Assembly (NCBI GenBank): GCA_022563055.1
Contig: JADFOB010000084.1
Location: forward strand, 1 to 6,165
Direction of reading: 5' to 3'
DNA: 6,165 nucleotides
Source of the DNA: Planctomycetota bacterium
Lineage (GTDB): Bacteria > Planctomycetota > Phycisphaerae > UBA1845
The notes under the pieces were generated by a model that made no database searches, was not told the DNA's origin, and worked only from the letters and a program-made list of their open reading frames with translations. A program made the translations under genes and the position numbers. Within the stretch, counting starts at the first letter, position 1. Every line of letters starts with the position of its first letter. Positions 6,010 to 6,165 of the stretch are shown here, piece by piece.

Positions 6010-6015
6010 TATAAT
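6010..6015 (+). promoter_or_regulatory. Candidate -10 box of the secreted-protein gene
   Basis: A perfect TATAAT on the plus strand ends 35 bases before the ATG at 6051, giving a predicted leader of roughly 28 bases. CTTACC at 5988-5993 is a weak -35 at 16-base spacing. Confidence 0.5.
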
Positions 6016-6050
6016 CACCTGACCCATCACCCCCACCCAGGACGCGCCCT

Positions 6051-6165
6051 ATGAACCCACGACGTATCCTCACCGCCGCCCTGCTCGCCCTCCTGCTGCT
6101 CACACCAACCCTCCGCGCAGAAGACCGCGTCACCAAGCCCTTCCTGGGCGTACTCATCCACGAGA
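6051..6165 (+). CDS. N-terminus of a secreted protein of unknown function
   Basis: Thirty-eight codons are visible before the window ends. The product starts with a clear Sec signal peptide: MNPRR, a hydrophobic core ILTAALLALLLLTP, and TLRA with likely cleavage after Ala23 before Glu24-Asp25. The mature part begins VTKPFLGVLIHE. PFLGV followed by a strand is reminiscent of the start of PDZ domains, but too little is present to decide. AGGA at 6039-6042 lies 8 bases before the ATG and supports this start. The gene is divergent from hisF and shares the 117-base intergenic region; no functional link is implied. The protein would be exported to the periplasm or beyond. Confidence 0.75.
   Translation, partial: MNPRRILTAALLALLLLTPTLRAEDRVTKPFLGVLIHE

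Overview
The window is GC-rich bacterial chromosome with four blocks. No marker in it fixes the lineage. A planctomycete-like or other environmental bacterium is my guess, based on the GC-rich coding style, several genes with weak or no Shine-Dalgarno sequence, a hisF standing apart from other his genes, and dispersed heptameric repeats. The nitrate reductase resembles the cytoplasm-facing NarG type of Actinobacteria and Proteobacteria.

Left block (1-2320, minus strand): the first 434 residues of a respiratory nitrate reductase catalytic subunit (narG), running off the left edge. It is preceded, with a 4-base ATGA overlap, by a 252-residue protein with an N-terminal DUF59 (MIP18/SufT-like) domain and an unrecognised C-terminal domain. 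The pair looks like the start of a nar operon in which a putative Fe-S or cofactor maturation factor is co-translated with the Fe-S/molybdenum enzyme. Upstream are a leader of about 200 bases, a weak candidate promoter and a 17-base palindrome.

Middle block (2321-3474): a degraded region. Reading on the minus strand, one frame runs from the edge of the insertion sequence down to 2669 and is broken only by a TGA and a TAG, so it is probably one decayed gene of unknown function. A related GC-rich repeat sits on each side of most of it (about 2527-2603 and 3359-3455).

Insertion sequence (3475-4968): a complete 1,494-bp IS66-family element with perfect 15-bp terminal inverted repeats beginning GTAA, and one intact 471-residue DDE transposase. 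No tnpA or tnpB is present, as in the single-gene ISBst12-type members. The flanks do not show the expected 8-bp target duplication, which suggests rearrangement at this site.

Right block (4969-6165): hisF on the minus strand, and divergently on the plus strand the start of a secreted protein, with two TATAAT boxes in the 117-base gap between them. hisF keeps its catalytic residues but is 46 residues longer than the Thermotoga enzyme, all of it between the Asp11/Asp130 half and the Asp176-equivalent half. Most of that extra sequence is encoded by a 91-bp inverted repeat built from GGCGGAT heptads, which resembles a palindromic mobile element inserted in frame. This is the most unusual feature here. 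I see no clear previously undescribed multi-gene system.
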